A DNA stretch of 64,000 nt, taken from positions 62,001 to 126,000 of the forward strand of contig CAWGUE010000008.1 in NCBI GenBank assembly GCA_963825595.1. Direction: 5' to 3'. Under the pieces are notes generated by a model, which was not told the origin of the DNA, searched no databases, and worked only from the letters and a program-made list of their open reading frames with translations. Every line of letters begins with the position of its first letter. The first letter of the stretch is position 1. Both the position numbers and the translations under genes were made by a program. This stretch comes from JARFQH01 sp963825595. Lineage in GTDB: Bacteria > Desulfobacterota > Desulfobacteria > Desulfobacterales > SG8-13. This document shows, one piece after another, positions 35,595-44,909 of this stretch.

Positions 35595-35990
35595 TTATTT
35601 GCCTCCGACACCATTATCATTCTTGCTGTTTACGATGACAATCGTTTCCGGATCCTCATCGCGCAAATCGCAGAAACCCTTCAACTGCTCTAAGGTAACC
35701 CTTTGATAATTTACCCAATTCCGATCAAGAACGACTCTGCTCAATTCGCCAATGGCGATATTTTGATCACCGGTGACGGCCACCATGTCCTCCTTGAACG
35801 TTTTAACAGCGTGCTCAAGACGTTTTTCATACTGGTACGTGTGAGCGCCAATGGCTATGAATGCACCAAAAGATACCAGGAGTAAGGTTACAAAAAGAAC
35901 CAGGTTCAGCCTTTCCGCCCATTTGATCCTTTTTATCAGTGCTTCGTAATTTCCTATGGGTATCCAGTCCCCGTCATTTCGATTACTCAT
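35595..35990 (-). CDS. Single-pass membrane protein of unknown function
   Basis: A 131-residue protein with an N-terminal cytoplasmic stretch, one transmembrane helix (about residues 29-49, LVLFVTLLLVSFGAFIAIGA) and a periplasmic or extracellular helical domain. No family is recognised. The 390-base gap upstream (35991-36380) holds nothing I can identify. Confidence 0.5.
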   Translation of the reverse strand: MSNRNDGDWIPIGNYEALIKRIKWAERLNLVLFVTLLLVSFGAFIAIGAHTYQYEKRLEHAVKTFKEDMVAVTGDQNIAIGELSRVVLDRNWVNYQRVTLEQLKGFCDLRDEDPETIVIVNSKNDNGVGGK

Positions 35991-36380
35991 AAATTTACCT
36001 CGTTGGATCGCAGCCTCGGCCTGGCAAATTATTTTGCCGGTATAATCTTATCGTCATTGTTTCAATCCATTATCGGGACTAAAAGTAAGTCACATAACAT
36101 CTATTGCCAACGCAAAAATCGAGCCATCTTTGGCCTTTATATCCTATATGAATAAAAATTAGGTGGTTAGAATGAGTATTGGATGCGTGCAGGATGGATC
36201 AACGGAGGCCAAAACGGTGAATTTGTGAACCGGGGTAAACAGATTCTGTGAAATTTATTAAACACCCGGCATTTGAAACATGCCCAGAGCGTCCTTTTTT
36301 GCGTGTCCATATACCGGCGCTCAGCCTGACTCTCCGGGCCGTCTCGTGGCGCAAACTGGGAACCAGGGCGCGTGCCCCGA

Positions 36381-37283
36381 TCACGACATTTTATATTTCC
36401 GTGCCAGTCGGTCCAGATCCTGCAGATAAATTTTGCGATTGGCCAATCCCATCTGGTTTCTGATATCCTGGGACGCCGCTTTAATGTAAGGTCTGATATC
36501 GATGCCTAACGAATTTAACTTCTCGTCGTTCGCCAAGTCGAGAAACATGACGCTGTAATAGTAGGTCAGCAGTCTCATTTTGGAGTTTCGCCGCAGCAAA
36601 TAGCTGCGCCCGGAAATCGTTTCCAGGAAATAACCGGCGTATGTGTAAGAGATTTTGAGATCCGGACGGCCGGGCAGCTTCTGTTTTGATTTGTCTTCGA
36701 GAGTGTACCAAAGGTAAAAGGTGCGCATCACCGATTCCATGATCTGTGATTCGTTAGTGAGCACATCTTTTATGAGTTTGACCCGGGCCTTTCCTAAAAC
36801 TCTGTAGAAATGGGCCATGTTTTTATATAATCGGTGCAGGCTGTCGGTTTCACCGACTATAACCGGCGGATTTTTGGAAACGAGATCGGCGATTTGGAGA
36901 TACTGCTGATAGGTTCCGCCTTTCAATTTTTGGTCAGCGATATAAGGTTGACTGTCGAGGTAGGCAAAAAAGGCCATGACCTGGGCGTTGACATCCTCGA
37001 AGGCCAAGGATTTTTCATTTTGTATGGTATCCGAGAAAGTCTTTCCCAGAGCTTCAGTTACTTTTTTCGCGGGTTCGGCCGGCTCTGCCGTATCGGACAG
37101 TTGTTTTTCAAGACCGGCGATTTTGTTCTCCAGCCCATCGGTTCTCTCCTGCCATATTTTTCTTTCGACGGTGAGAGCCTTGTCGACACCTTTTTTATAC
37201 CATTTCATGGCATTGACATAGATCATGACACCGAGGGCGGCGGCAACTGCGATACCGATGATAATTTTGGTGTTTTTTCCCAT
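36381..37283 (-). CDS. Membrane-anchored coiled-coil protein of unknown function
   Basis: A 300-residue protein starting MGKNTKIIIGIAVAAALG. One N-terminal membrane helix (residues 5-24) is followed by a charged coiled coil (about 40-80, with GLENKIAGLEKQLSDTAEPA) and a helical domain rich in tyrosine and leucine (YAGYFLETISGRSYLLRR). The start at 37283 is favoured because the membrane helix then begins at once; an AGGT lies about 12 bases upstream. No known family is recognised. Confidence 0.55.
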   Translation of the reverse strand: MGKNTKIIIGIAVAAALGVMIYVNAMKWYKKGVDKALTVERKIWQERTDGLENKIAGLEKQLSDTAEPAEPAKKVTEALGKTFSDTIQNEKSLAFEDVNAQVMAFFAYLDSQPYIADQKLKGGTYQQYLQIADLVSKNPPVIVGETDSLHRLYKNMAHFYRVLGKARVKLIKDVLTNESQIMESVMRTFYLWYTLEDKSKQKLPGRPDLKISYTYAGYFLETISGRSYLLRRNSKMRLLTYYYSVMFLDLANDEKLNSLGIDIRPYIKAASQDIRNQMGLANRKIYLQDLDRLARKYKMS

Positions 37284-37603
37284 TCGCGTACAGACCTCTT
37301 TTAACGGGGTGAATTTTGCCGGATCGATAAATACCGCATGTCCACTCGCCGTAGAGGAATAAGGTCGACGGATGCCGCATCCCTCAGGCACTTGAACATA
37401 TCCTTACAAACCGGCTACGGCCAAAAATGTCAAGACTTATATAGCCATCTAACAGTAAAGGGGCGACAAGCTTCAGCTTCAGAAGCCCCGTCTTTACGCT
37501 GTCGGAAGCCACCTGGTTGAAATTGGATGAAGGATATGGCAAGAAAGGAAGGTAATGTGTCATCAAACTAAAATCGAACCTTCAACCCAAAGGAATCGCA
37601 TCA

Positions 37604-38359
37604 ATGAAACCCCTGATCGGAATCACATGCTCGAGAACTATCGGCGGCGCCTGGAGCGTTTATTCGCCGGGGCATTTCATGGACTACACTTTCGATGAAT
37701 ACAGCCGCGCCATACTTCACAGCGGCGGCGCACCGGTCCTGTTGCCGGTTGCACAGGACCAGAGTACTCTCGAGACATTACTGAAGCGCCTGGATGGTCT
37801 CGTGCTGAGCGGTGGTCCGGACATCAATCCGCGTTACTACAATGAGCAACCCTTGAAAGGGCTGGGAGAAATCGATGACGAACTCGATCAGATGGAACTG
37901 GCTGCTGCCCGGGAGGCGTACCGGTTAGACTTGCCCATTTTGGCTGTCTGCCGGGGCATCCAGACTCTGAATGTCAGTATGGGGGGAAATCTTTACCAGG
38001 ACATCGCCCTGCAAGTGCAAGGCGGCATCAACCACAGCCCAAGCGCCGCCAAATCGGTCACCACCCACACCGTGACCATAGCAGCCGGCACGCGTCTGGC
38101 CGACATGTTCAGAAAAAAGACCGTATGGGTGAACGGTAAGCACCATCAAGCGGTAAAAGATCCGGCACCGGGGTTCGTCGTCAGTGCCACGGCAGCGGAT
38201 GGTGTCGTGGAAGCTGTCGAAGACCTTTCGAAACGATTCGTTGTCGGCGTCCAGTGGCATCCGGAAGGAACGTGGAAAAGCGATCTATATTCCAAAAGTC
38301 TGTTTAAAACCTTTGTGGAAGCGGCTGGGACGAGGTCGGCGACGATTGAAGGGAGTTGA
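37604..38359 (+). CDS. Class I glutamine amidotransferase-like gamma-glutamyl hydrolase (PuuD family, peptidase C26)
   Basis: A 251-residue cytoplasmic hydrolase. The oxyanion region LSGGPDINPRYY near residue 68, the nucleophile cysteine in LAVCRGIQTLNVSMGG near 114, and the catalytic histidine/glutamate pair in QWHPEG near 223 are all present. PuuD-type enzymes cleave gamma-glutamyl-GABA or related gamma-glutamyl amides. It is flanked on both sides by minus-strand genes and stands alone, so its substrate pathway is not evident. Confidence 0.88.
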   Translation: MKPLIGITCSRTIGGAWSVYSPGHFMDYTFDEYSRAILHSGGAPVLLPVAQDQSTLETLLKRLDGLVLSGGPDINPRYYNEQPLKGLGEIDDELDQMELAAAREAYRLDLPILAVCRGIQTLNVSMGGNLYQDIALQVQGGINHSPSAAKSVTTHTVTIAAGTRLADMFRKKTVWVNGKHHQAVKDPAPGFVVSATAADGVVEAVEDLSKRFVVGVQWHPEGTWKSDLYSKSLFKTFVEAAGTRSATIEGS

Positions 38360-38375
38360 TTTTATCAGGCAGTTT

Positions 38376-38579
38376 TTATGCTGCACGGGCGAGATACGAA
38401 ACGACCGCCGGTAACATCACGATATCGTTCGGGTCGCTTTCGATCAATCGGACGAAAAGGATTCTGTTCTTTTCTATGGCCTGGGAAAGGGTTCGGCGAT
38501 CAATGTTCAGCGCTCTGTTATCGCGAGCAGTGCGTCCTCTCCCTTCCCTTAAGCGCGGTCTATAAACCCAAAGATTCAT
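38376..38579 (-). CDS. Possible small helix-turn-helix-like protein
   Basis: A 67-codon frame whose ATG overlaps the stop of the response regulator gene (ATGA), a common sign of translational coupling. It contains NRALNIDRRTLSQAIEKNRI, similar in pattern to a Fis- or MerR-like helix-turn-helix, and an acidic/hydrophobic end. The start of the chain is arginine-rich and not conserved in any family I know, so it may be spurious. Confidence 0.3.
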   Translation of the reverse strand: MNLWVYRPRLREGRGRTARDNRALNIDRRTLSQAIEKNRILFVRLIESDPNDIVMLPAVVSYLARAA

Positions 38580-39130
38580 ATCCCTTTGCCGAGAACCCGC
38601 TCATCGTGTTTAAGCCGTTCCTGGATCCCCTTGCCCACCTGATAGGTACGGCTGAAATCCGACCAGAATGCCTTATCCTTCTCCTGCCAGTCCGGTCCGA
38701 AACGTTCATTGAAGTAATCCCCCAGCTTATCGAATAACAGCTTCCATGGGGGTAGGCCTTGTTCGTGGGCGGTCAGTAAATCCTCCAGAAGCTTGTCCAA
38801 ATCGGTCAATGTTTCCTTGGGCAGGTACGATATGGCGCCTTTACGGATCGACTCCATCAGTGTCTGGGGGTTGATGGCGTGGGCGGTCAGCATGACTGCC
38901 GGAATGCCTCGCTCAACCGCTTCCTCGAGAAGTTTGAGCCCGTTGACACCCATGATATCCAGTATCGCCAGATCATAACGGGTCTGTTTGAGTTTCCGGG
39001 ACGCGGTCTCATAATCTTTAGCCAGATCGAGATCGGCTTCGTCAAGAATATCTTCAATCGTTTCCAGAATGTCGACCTCATCGTCCACGGCCAGAATGCG
39101 TTTGCCTTTCAATTTCGACTTCGCCGCCAT
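38576..39130 (-). CDS. Response regulator with REC domain and a novel C-terminal extension
   Basis: A 184-residue protein. The receiver domain (about 8-125) has the acidic pair VDDEVD, phospho-acceptor aspartate in LAILDIMGVNG near residue 56, the threonine in MLTAHA and the lysine in YLPKET. The extension (about 125-184, PPWKLLFDKLGDYFNERFGP) is not a known DNA-binding output. The start at 39130 has GGAGG seven bases upstream. It follows two histidine kinases on the same strand and is probably phosphorylated by them. Without a DNA-binding domain it may act by protein contact. Confidence 0.85.
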   Translation of the reverse strand: MAAKSKLKGKRILAVDDEVDILETIEDILDEADLDLAKDYETASRKLKQTRYDLAILDIMGVNGLKLLEEAVERGIPAVMLTAHAINPQTLMESIRKGAISYLPKETLTDLDKLLEDLLTAHEQGLPPWKLLFDKLGDYFNERFGPDWQEKDKAFWSDFSRTYQVGKGIQERLKHDERVLGKGI

Positions 39131-39258
39131 TGGCGTTCCTCCTTCATAGGTATATCTTGTTTCCACAAGCCGGCAAAGAACGTCTCACGAGCCTGTGGCT
39201 GTCGTGCAGTCTGTTATTATCCGTCAGGGTCTGCGGAACAAGCCGTGCTGATTCGTGA

Positions 39259-40095
39259 TCATATCGTCGTCTCGGCCATATCGCCGTTGAAGGCCAGCGG
39301 CAATTTCAACCGGAAGGTGGCGCCCTTGCCCCTGGTACTTTCCAACTCGATATCACCACCCAGGCAACGGGCCATAATCAGTGCACCGGCGAGACCGAGC
39401 CCGTGCCCGTTGCGCGGTGTAATGGTGCATTCCTTAACCTGTCTGTACCGTTCGAAAACCATGCTGTGGTGGGCCGGATCGATTCCCGGTCCGTCATCGG
39501 TGACATCGACGAAAAAGTAGTCGTTATCCCGGTCCAGTCGGATCTCCACCTGCTCCTTGCGGAAGTGCAATGCATTCTTGGCGAGGTTTCCAACGATCTG
39601 TCGGTACTTTGTCTCATCCTGGTGCACTTCGACATATTCGAAGGCCGGCGGTATGTGGAGCATGATACCTTTCCGGGAAAGAAAATCAATGGCCGCCTCT
39701 GTTTCTTTTTCTGAAAGCGTCCCCGGTCTATCTGATATATCATCGTACAGGCCTTCCATCACCTCCAGCAATACGCTGTAAGTCACATTGGCCGGCTGGA
39801 AACGGCAGCAGAATATGCAGCCGGATTCGGATCGGCCGATTTCCAGCAGGCTGCTCAACATACCCCGAGCCTTATACGAGTTGCGCAGCGTGCGCTTGAG
39901 GATTTTCTCCTGTCGCGAGGTCAGCGGACCAAATTTCTCTTGTTTCTCCAAAAGCGTTCGCAGACCGGTCTCGATGACCGCAACGGGGTCTTTGAGTTCG
40001 TGAATCAAAAACTCAATTTCGACCTCACGGAAAAAACGCCTGGTTTTGCCGCATTCAGGGCATCTGTCATCCATTTGGCTCTGGTCGGTATTCAT
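39259..40095 (-). CDS. Soluble histidine kinase with an N-terminal CxxC motif
   Basis: A 278-residue kinase without membrane segments. The N-terminus has a zinc-like CPECGKTRR. The HisKA motif is EFLIHELKDPVAVIE near residue 30, with the phosphorylated histidine. The ATPase domain shows the N box NLAKNALHF, G1 DDGPGID and G2 GHGLGLAGA. Two further cysteines in CIFCCRF lie in the linker (about residue 95) and could bind metal or sense redox. It lies 46 bases after the PAS kinase and 128 bases before the response regulator. The start at 40095 has GAGGT upstream. Confidence 0.85.
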   Translation of the reverse strand: MNTDQSQMDDRCPECGKTRRFFREVEIEFLIHELKDPVAVIETGLRTLLEKQEKFGPLTSRQEKILKRTLRNSYKARGMLSSLLEIGRSESGCIFCCRFQPANVTYSVLLEVMEGLYDDISDRPGTLSEKETEAAIDFLSRKGIMLHIPPAFEYVEVHQDETKYRQIVGNLAKNALHFRKEQVEIRLDRDNDYFFVDVTDDGPGIDPAHHSMVFERYRQVKECTITPRNGHGLGLAGALIMARCLGGDIELESTRGKGATFRLKLPLAFNGDMAETTI

Positions 40096-40141
40096 TGGCA
40101 ACGACCTCGATAGTTTTTTTGTTGTAACGCTTGCCCACCCA

Positions 40142-42445
40142 TCAGAGCATTAACTCGGCTGCGGGCGGGAATTCAATGGTAACGGTGGTACCGCCTGATC
40201 GGCAGCAATGTTCCCCGTCGCGGCAGTGCGGACAGTCGGCAACTGCCCCCGGGCAAAAGTCCTGATCCCCGCCAAGATGGTCACAGCGTTGGGAAATCAG
40301 GTGAATTCTGAAATGATACCGTTCTGAAAATATCTTCATCCGCAACAGGTCGAATCCTCTCCCGCCGGCGCCAAAATCGTAAGGCCGCCGTGTGGTATAG
40401 TTCATCGCCTCAGCAGCCGTAAAATAACTCTCGAAAATGAGACGCTGGTTTTCTTTGGATATACCGACGCCGAAATCCTCGACTTCAAATTCCGGCCCGT
40501 TCTTGCCGTTGCGCACCGTGACATTAATCCGGCTCCCGTCCGGGGTGTTCTCGACGGCATTGCGAATCAGTCCCTCGACAATCTTCGATAGAACTTCCAC
40601 CGGGATCCACACTGGCTCGGATGAATCAATGCGGGTGGTCAACTCGCATTTTCGGTGCGCAAATTTCGGCCGCAGTCGTTCAACGGTGTTGGCAATGAAG
40701 TCGGCCAGACGGATTTCTTCCGGTATCGCGTCGCGCGGACCGAAGAGTTCGTCAATTCTGGCACGGAGACGGTCAACCAGGCCCTCATCGTCCGTTTCGC
40801 GGTATACCAACAATTCCAACTCGTCCGCGCAGGCATCCAGTAGCGTTGTAAGCAAGCGGTGGGTCCGGTAATCACGCTCCTGGAGGATGTCTTCGATCTC
40901 ATACTGCATGTCGAGCAATCGCTGGAGATTGCGCCGGCTTCGTTCGATAATGCGATGGACAGACGTGTCTTCGCGTCCGGTGAATTTAGTGCCCAGCAGT
41001 TCCAGTGAGGCCGAAAGAACCGAAATCGGTGTTTTCAATTCATGGGATAACCGGTGAATGACCTGATCCTTGGCGCGATTGAGGGTTTTGACCTCTTCAT
41101 ATGATTTCCGCAGTTCCTCGTTGATCCGGGCGTTCTCGATCGGCAGCGCCACCGTACCGGCCACGGTGCTGAGCAGTTCGATATCATTCTGGTCGAACTC
41201 CCCGTTTTTCTTGTTGACCACGCATAGGACGCCGATCATGCGGTCCTGGATCCGGATGGGCACATCGAGCATGCTGCGGGTGTGAAAGCCGGCCTTCTCG
41301 TCCACCTGCTTGAAGTAATAGGGGCTTTCGGCCGTATCCGGTACGATCAACGGTTGGCCGGTTTTGTATACGTAACCGGCGACCCCCTTGTCGGCCGGGA
41401 ACCGAATTTCTCTGAACTTATTACCTGTTTCCGTATCATCGTGATGGACGGCAGAGAAGTAAAATTCCTGCCGGTCTTCATCCAACAGGATGACCGAAGC
41501 GCTTTCGATCTCCAGCAGGTTCTGGATCTCCCTGGTGATGAAGGCCAGCAGGTCGTCCAATCCCCTATAGTGTGGAATAGCCTTGGTGATGCGGAACAGA
41601 GTCTGGTTGATGCGGGCCGTGCGCTTTTCCCGGGTAACATCACGCAGCGTGACAACCTGCCCGGCCGGTTGGTTGTCCTCGTCGTAGAACATGGCGCCAT
41701 CGATGACAATATCGAGCAGGCTGCCGTCCTTGGTCAGGCGCCTGGTCTCGAAATTATGCAGCGTTTTTTCCTGGAACAGGCGGGCGACACCTTCACGGGT
41801 TTGGGCCTTATGAGATTCGGGTACAAACGGAATGCGCTTGCCTTCGAGTTCTTTTAAAGTCCATCCGAAGACCTTTTCGAAGGCGGGATTCAGGTAAGAT
41901 ACACTGCCATCGAGGTTGAATACAAAAACCGGATCCGGCAGAAAGTTCAAGAAGGCCCGGTAGCGCTGCTCGGCTCGCCGGCTGGCTTCATACTGACACT
42001 GTGCCAGTTCTTCGGAATCCAGTGCTTTTCTTTGAGCCAGATGCTTTTCAGTCACGTCTCGGGCGATTCCTCGAAACCCGATTTTCTGACCAGCGGCGCC
42101 GAGAATGAGATTGGCCGAGAGCTCGATAATACGCCTCTGCCCGTCCTTGCGGATAATCTGCCAGATAAGGTCGGTGATGCCGACGCCGGTGTTATATATA
42201 TTGTTGAACCGTCTGAAGGCCGATGCGGCATTCTCGTCATCCATGAAATCCCGGAAGTTGCTTCCTTCGATCCGCGATCTCGAATAACCGAAAATCCGAC
42301 ACAGAGCGTCATTGAAATATCTGAAAGTTCCCCTCAAATCGGTTTCATAGAAACCATCTGCGACATCTTCAATGAACACACGATAGCGTTCACGCTGAAT
42401 ATCTTTTTTATCGGTGCCGCTGTGAGCTGTGGTAACTTTCTTCAT
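40142..42445 (-). CDS. PAS-PAS-GAF hybrid sensor histidine kinase with a cysteine-rich insert
   Basis: A 767-residue cytoplasmic kinase from the MKKVTTAH start at 42445; an ATG at 42544 would add 33 unlikely residues. PAS1 (about 20-135, DGFYETDLRGTFRYFNDAL), PAS2 (about 160-280, DPVFVFNLDGSVSYLNPAF), GAF (about 290-440), HisKA (HRLSHELKTPISV near 470), and HATPase with N box IRNAVENTP and G1 EDFGVGIS. Near the C-terminus, between the G2 box and the last strand, lies a six-cysteine insert (RCDHLGG...FCPG...DCPHCRDGEHCC) that may bind an Fe-S cluster or zinc. The ligand is unknown. Confidence 0.85.
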   Translation of the reverse strand: MKKVTTAHSGTDKKDIQRERYRVFIEDVADGFYETDLRGTFRYFNDALCRIFGYSRSRIEGSNFRDFMDDENAASAFRRFNNIYNTGVGITDLIWQIIRKDGQRRIIELSANLILGAAGQKIGFRGIARDVTEKHLAQRKALDSEELAQCQYEASRRAEQRYRAFLNFLPDPVFVFNLDGSVSYLNPAFEKVFGWTLKELEGKRIPFVPESHKAQTREGVARLFQEKTLHNFETRRLTKDGSLLDIVIDGAMFYDEDNQPAGQVVTLRDVTREKRTARINQTLFRITKAIPHYRGLDDLLAFITREIQNLLEIESASVILLDEDRQEFYFSAVHHDDTETGNKFREIRFPADKGVAGYVYKTGQPLIVPDTAESPYYFKQVDEKAGFHTRSMLDVPIRIQDRMIGVLCVVNKKNGEFDQNDIELLSTVAGTVALPIENARINEELRKSYEEVKTLNRAKDQVIHRLSHELKTPISVLSASLELLGTKFTGREDTSVHRIIERSRRNLQRLLDMQYEIEDILQERDYRTHRLLTTLLDACADELELLVYRETDDEGLVDRLRARIDELFGPRDAIPEEIRLADFIANTVERLRPKFAHRKCELTTRIDSSEPVWIPVEVLSKIVEGLIRNAVENTPDGSRINVTVRNGKNGPEFEVEDFGVGISKENQRLIFESYFTAAEAMNYTTRRPYDFGAGGRGFDLLRMKIFSERYHFRIHLISQRCDHLGGDQDFCPGAVADCPHCRDGEHCCRSGGTTVTIEFPPAAELML

Positions 42446-42612
42446 GCGCAACACCCGCCCTGGCATCCAGCTGTAAGCAAAAGGGGCGTACATCCGCGGT
42501 GGTTTCACCGTCGTTTGGAGGCCAATGACTGCAATTCTCAACACCGTGGTTGCTAAGACGGCTGACCGGTAAGGTCAACCAAACCGTAGAAGGTCCTGGG
42601 AGCCGAAACCGA

Positions 42613-43056
42613 TTAACCTTCCGTTTCGAGGATGCCGAAAGTGTCGGCATCGAGCATCTGATAACCATTCTTTCCCAGGACCTCTATGGCTCTGTCATTG
42701 TCGCTGAAACGGAAAACCATTACCGCTTTGTCGGCCGTTCTGCCAATGAAGGCATACATATAAAGAACATTAATGTTGGCATCCCTGAGCGGTCCGAGAA
42801 GTTTGGCCAAGCTGCCGGGTGTATCCTCGATTTCGGCGGCGATAACCTCATTGACAAAAGCCGATACGTGCATTCCCATTAGGATCTGCCGCGCACGAGC
42901 CACATCGGACACCAGCAGACGCAATTGACCGAATGCCCCTGTATCCACAAGATTCAGTGCTCTGAGATTGATTCCGGCTTTGCCGAGAGCTTCCGTCACT
43001 TCCAAAAGCCGCCCGGGGGAGTTTTCGATCGATACGACAATCTGTTTCAGTTTCAT
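42613..43056 (-). CDS. Tandem ACT-domain protein
   Basis: A 147-residue protein made of two ACT domains (about 5-70 and 72-143). Each begins with a characteristic strand-loop: IENSPGRLLEVTEALGKAGI, then IEDTPGSLAKLLGPLRDA. Such two-ACT proteins bind small ligands, often amino acids, and in related anaerobes often lie beside phenylacetate-CoA ligase genes; no such ligase is in this window. The start at 43056 has GGAGGCG just upstream. The 291 bases to the next gene hold nothing I can identify. Confidence 0.85.
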   Translation of the reverse strand: MKLKQIVVSIENSPGRLLEVTEALGKAGINLRALNLVDTGAFGQLRLLVSDVARARQILMGMHVSAFVNEVIAAEIEDTPGSLAKLLGPLRDANINVLYMYAFIGRTADKAVMVFRFSDNDRAIEVLGKNGYQMLDADTFGILETEG

Positions 43057-43347
43057 CCACGCCTCCAGTTTCGTAATTGACTTCGTGCACCTCCGCAGTC
43101 CGGGTATGAAAGCAAATCTGACAGGGTGTTGATCTTTTCAGCCACCGTTATACGCAGGTGACCGGTGAACCCGGACATCATTTGTTTCGCCACCCCTTTT
43201 TTGGATCATCGGGACGGAGAATTCAATCGTTCTTTTCGGAATTATTCCGCCGTATAACTCAAATGGTATAAGGAATCGACTGATCCGTGTCAAGCGGTGG
43301 TCGCATGCCCTTCCGTGGAATACAGACGGCCGAGAGACGCCTTCGGA

Positions 43348-44638
43348 TTACCTCTCCTCCGGGTTGAGCGTTTCCTTGACGAAAAAACTTGCAATCAGAG
43401 CCACAACAGCACAGGCGAAAAGAATCAGAAAGGCCTTCTGGTAGCCGGCCAGGGTGAAGTTCCCATCGACCCTTCCGGAATGCTCCAGGGCAATTCCGAG
43501 AACCGGCTGGAATATGGCGCCGCCGGCAAAAGGAAAAAGATTGACGATGCCCGTAGCGGTGCCCGCCATCTGGACCGGAAACAGTTCTTTGTTGGCAGTA
43601 AACCCGATGACGACGATCGCACTTGAAAAAACGCCCAGACCGAAACAGAGTGCGTAGAGGCCGGGCACCGGTATCTGCCGGGTCAAAAACGCCAGTGTTG
43701 CCGTCAAGGCCAGGACCACCATGCTCGAAATCACCAGAAGCGGTTTGCGGGCACGAAAAACACTGTTGGACAAATAGCTCAGCAAGGGGCTTCCGATGAT
43801 CATGCCGACAGCCAGCATGGATAGGATACGCGCTGCCTGGCTTTTATCGAGGCCATATATTTGCACCAGATAAGGCCCGCCCCACAAACCGCCGAAGGAA
43901 AAGAACACGGCACAGTTGAAGAAAAACCAGCCGGCCAGGGGCCAGAAGCCGGCACAGGTAAGGACCTTACGGACGCCCTCGGTGAGACTGATTTGGAATC
44001 GGGGACTGACCGGGCATCGCGCTGCCCGCAGGAGACGGCCACCCCATGTCGATCGGCCGGTTGCGAACGAAAATATATACCAGGACTGCCAGAAGAAGCG
44101 TGAACACACCCACGGCCACAAAACTGAAGCGCCAGCCGATCTGAGCGCTCAACCATGCCAGAGGGAGTCGCGGCACTGAGTGATCCGACGCCGCCGAGAG
44201 CCATTAATAGGCCTGTCATCAGTGGCAAATTCCCGGACATGAAACCATTCGGCCAGGATTTTCAGCGTTGGCACAAACAGCATGGCAACCCCCAATCCCA
44301 CCAATGAACGCCCAACAATGGCCCATAAACACGGTGGGCGCTAAACCGAGAATCAAGCTACCGGCAAAGGCGACAAGGAAGAAAAGGGTAATGGTGTTGC
44401 GGGCCCCCCAGGAGTCGGACAGCAGACCGGCCGGCAGTTGCATCAGCGCGTAGGGATAAAAATAGGCGGCTCCGAGCAGTCCGGTGAGGGTACCGGTGGC
44501 GTGAAGGTCCTGCATCATGTCGACCGCCAATACCGCCGGGCAGAGACGATGGAAATAGACCAGCACGTATCCGAACGCCAGGATCGTAAAGATCATCCAA
44601 CGGTATTTCTTGGCTTTATCCATTAGTTCGGTTTGCAT
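43348..44638 (-). pseudogene. MFS transporter gene with four apparent +1 frameshifts
   Basis: The product begins MQTELMDKAKKYRWMIF at 44638 and ends KETLNPEER at 43348, about 430 residues if intact, with the MFS loop motif GLLSDSWGARNTI. The frame must shift near 44324 (ATGGGCC), 44220 (ACTGATGACA), 44167 (ACTCCCTCTGG) and 44008 (AGTCCCCGATT). Each can be explained by one extra base, three of them inside runs of G or C. Sequence between the shifts stays conserved in another frame, so the damage is recent or a sequencing artefact. The likely substrate is an organic acid or sugar acid. Confidence 0.8.
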
Positions 44639-44881
44639 TTAGACTCCGGCAACGCGCCCGGGGGGAGATGCTGCACTTATGGGAATCCTCGGCAGGCGAT
44701 TTCAGTGAGCAGCTGCTCTTTCGTTGCCATCCAGAATGATAACTTTCCCTGTAGACGGTATTCTGTGCAGTCGGTTATGACGCGCTTTCGTCTGCGTCTC
44801 GATCCCGATGCTAACCCTTTCAGGCAGCCATAGTCTCGTTGAACGGTAAGGGCCCTCAGGTGTGGGTTTGGAGTAAGCGTT

Positions 44882-44907
44882 AGGCCATCAAAGACCGTTG
44901 ATGGCCT
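44882..44907. terminator. Hairpin after the TRAP permease gene
   Basis: A perfect 10-bp stem (44882-44891 with 44898-44907, AGGCCATCAA) and a six-base loop, three bases after the dctM stop. There is no T-tract on either strand, so it may be an RNA-stabilising hairpin or Rho-assisted terminator. Confidence 0.5.
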
Positions 44908-44909
44908 TG

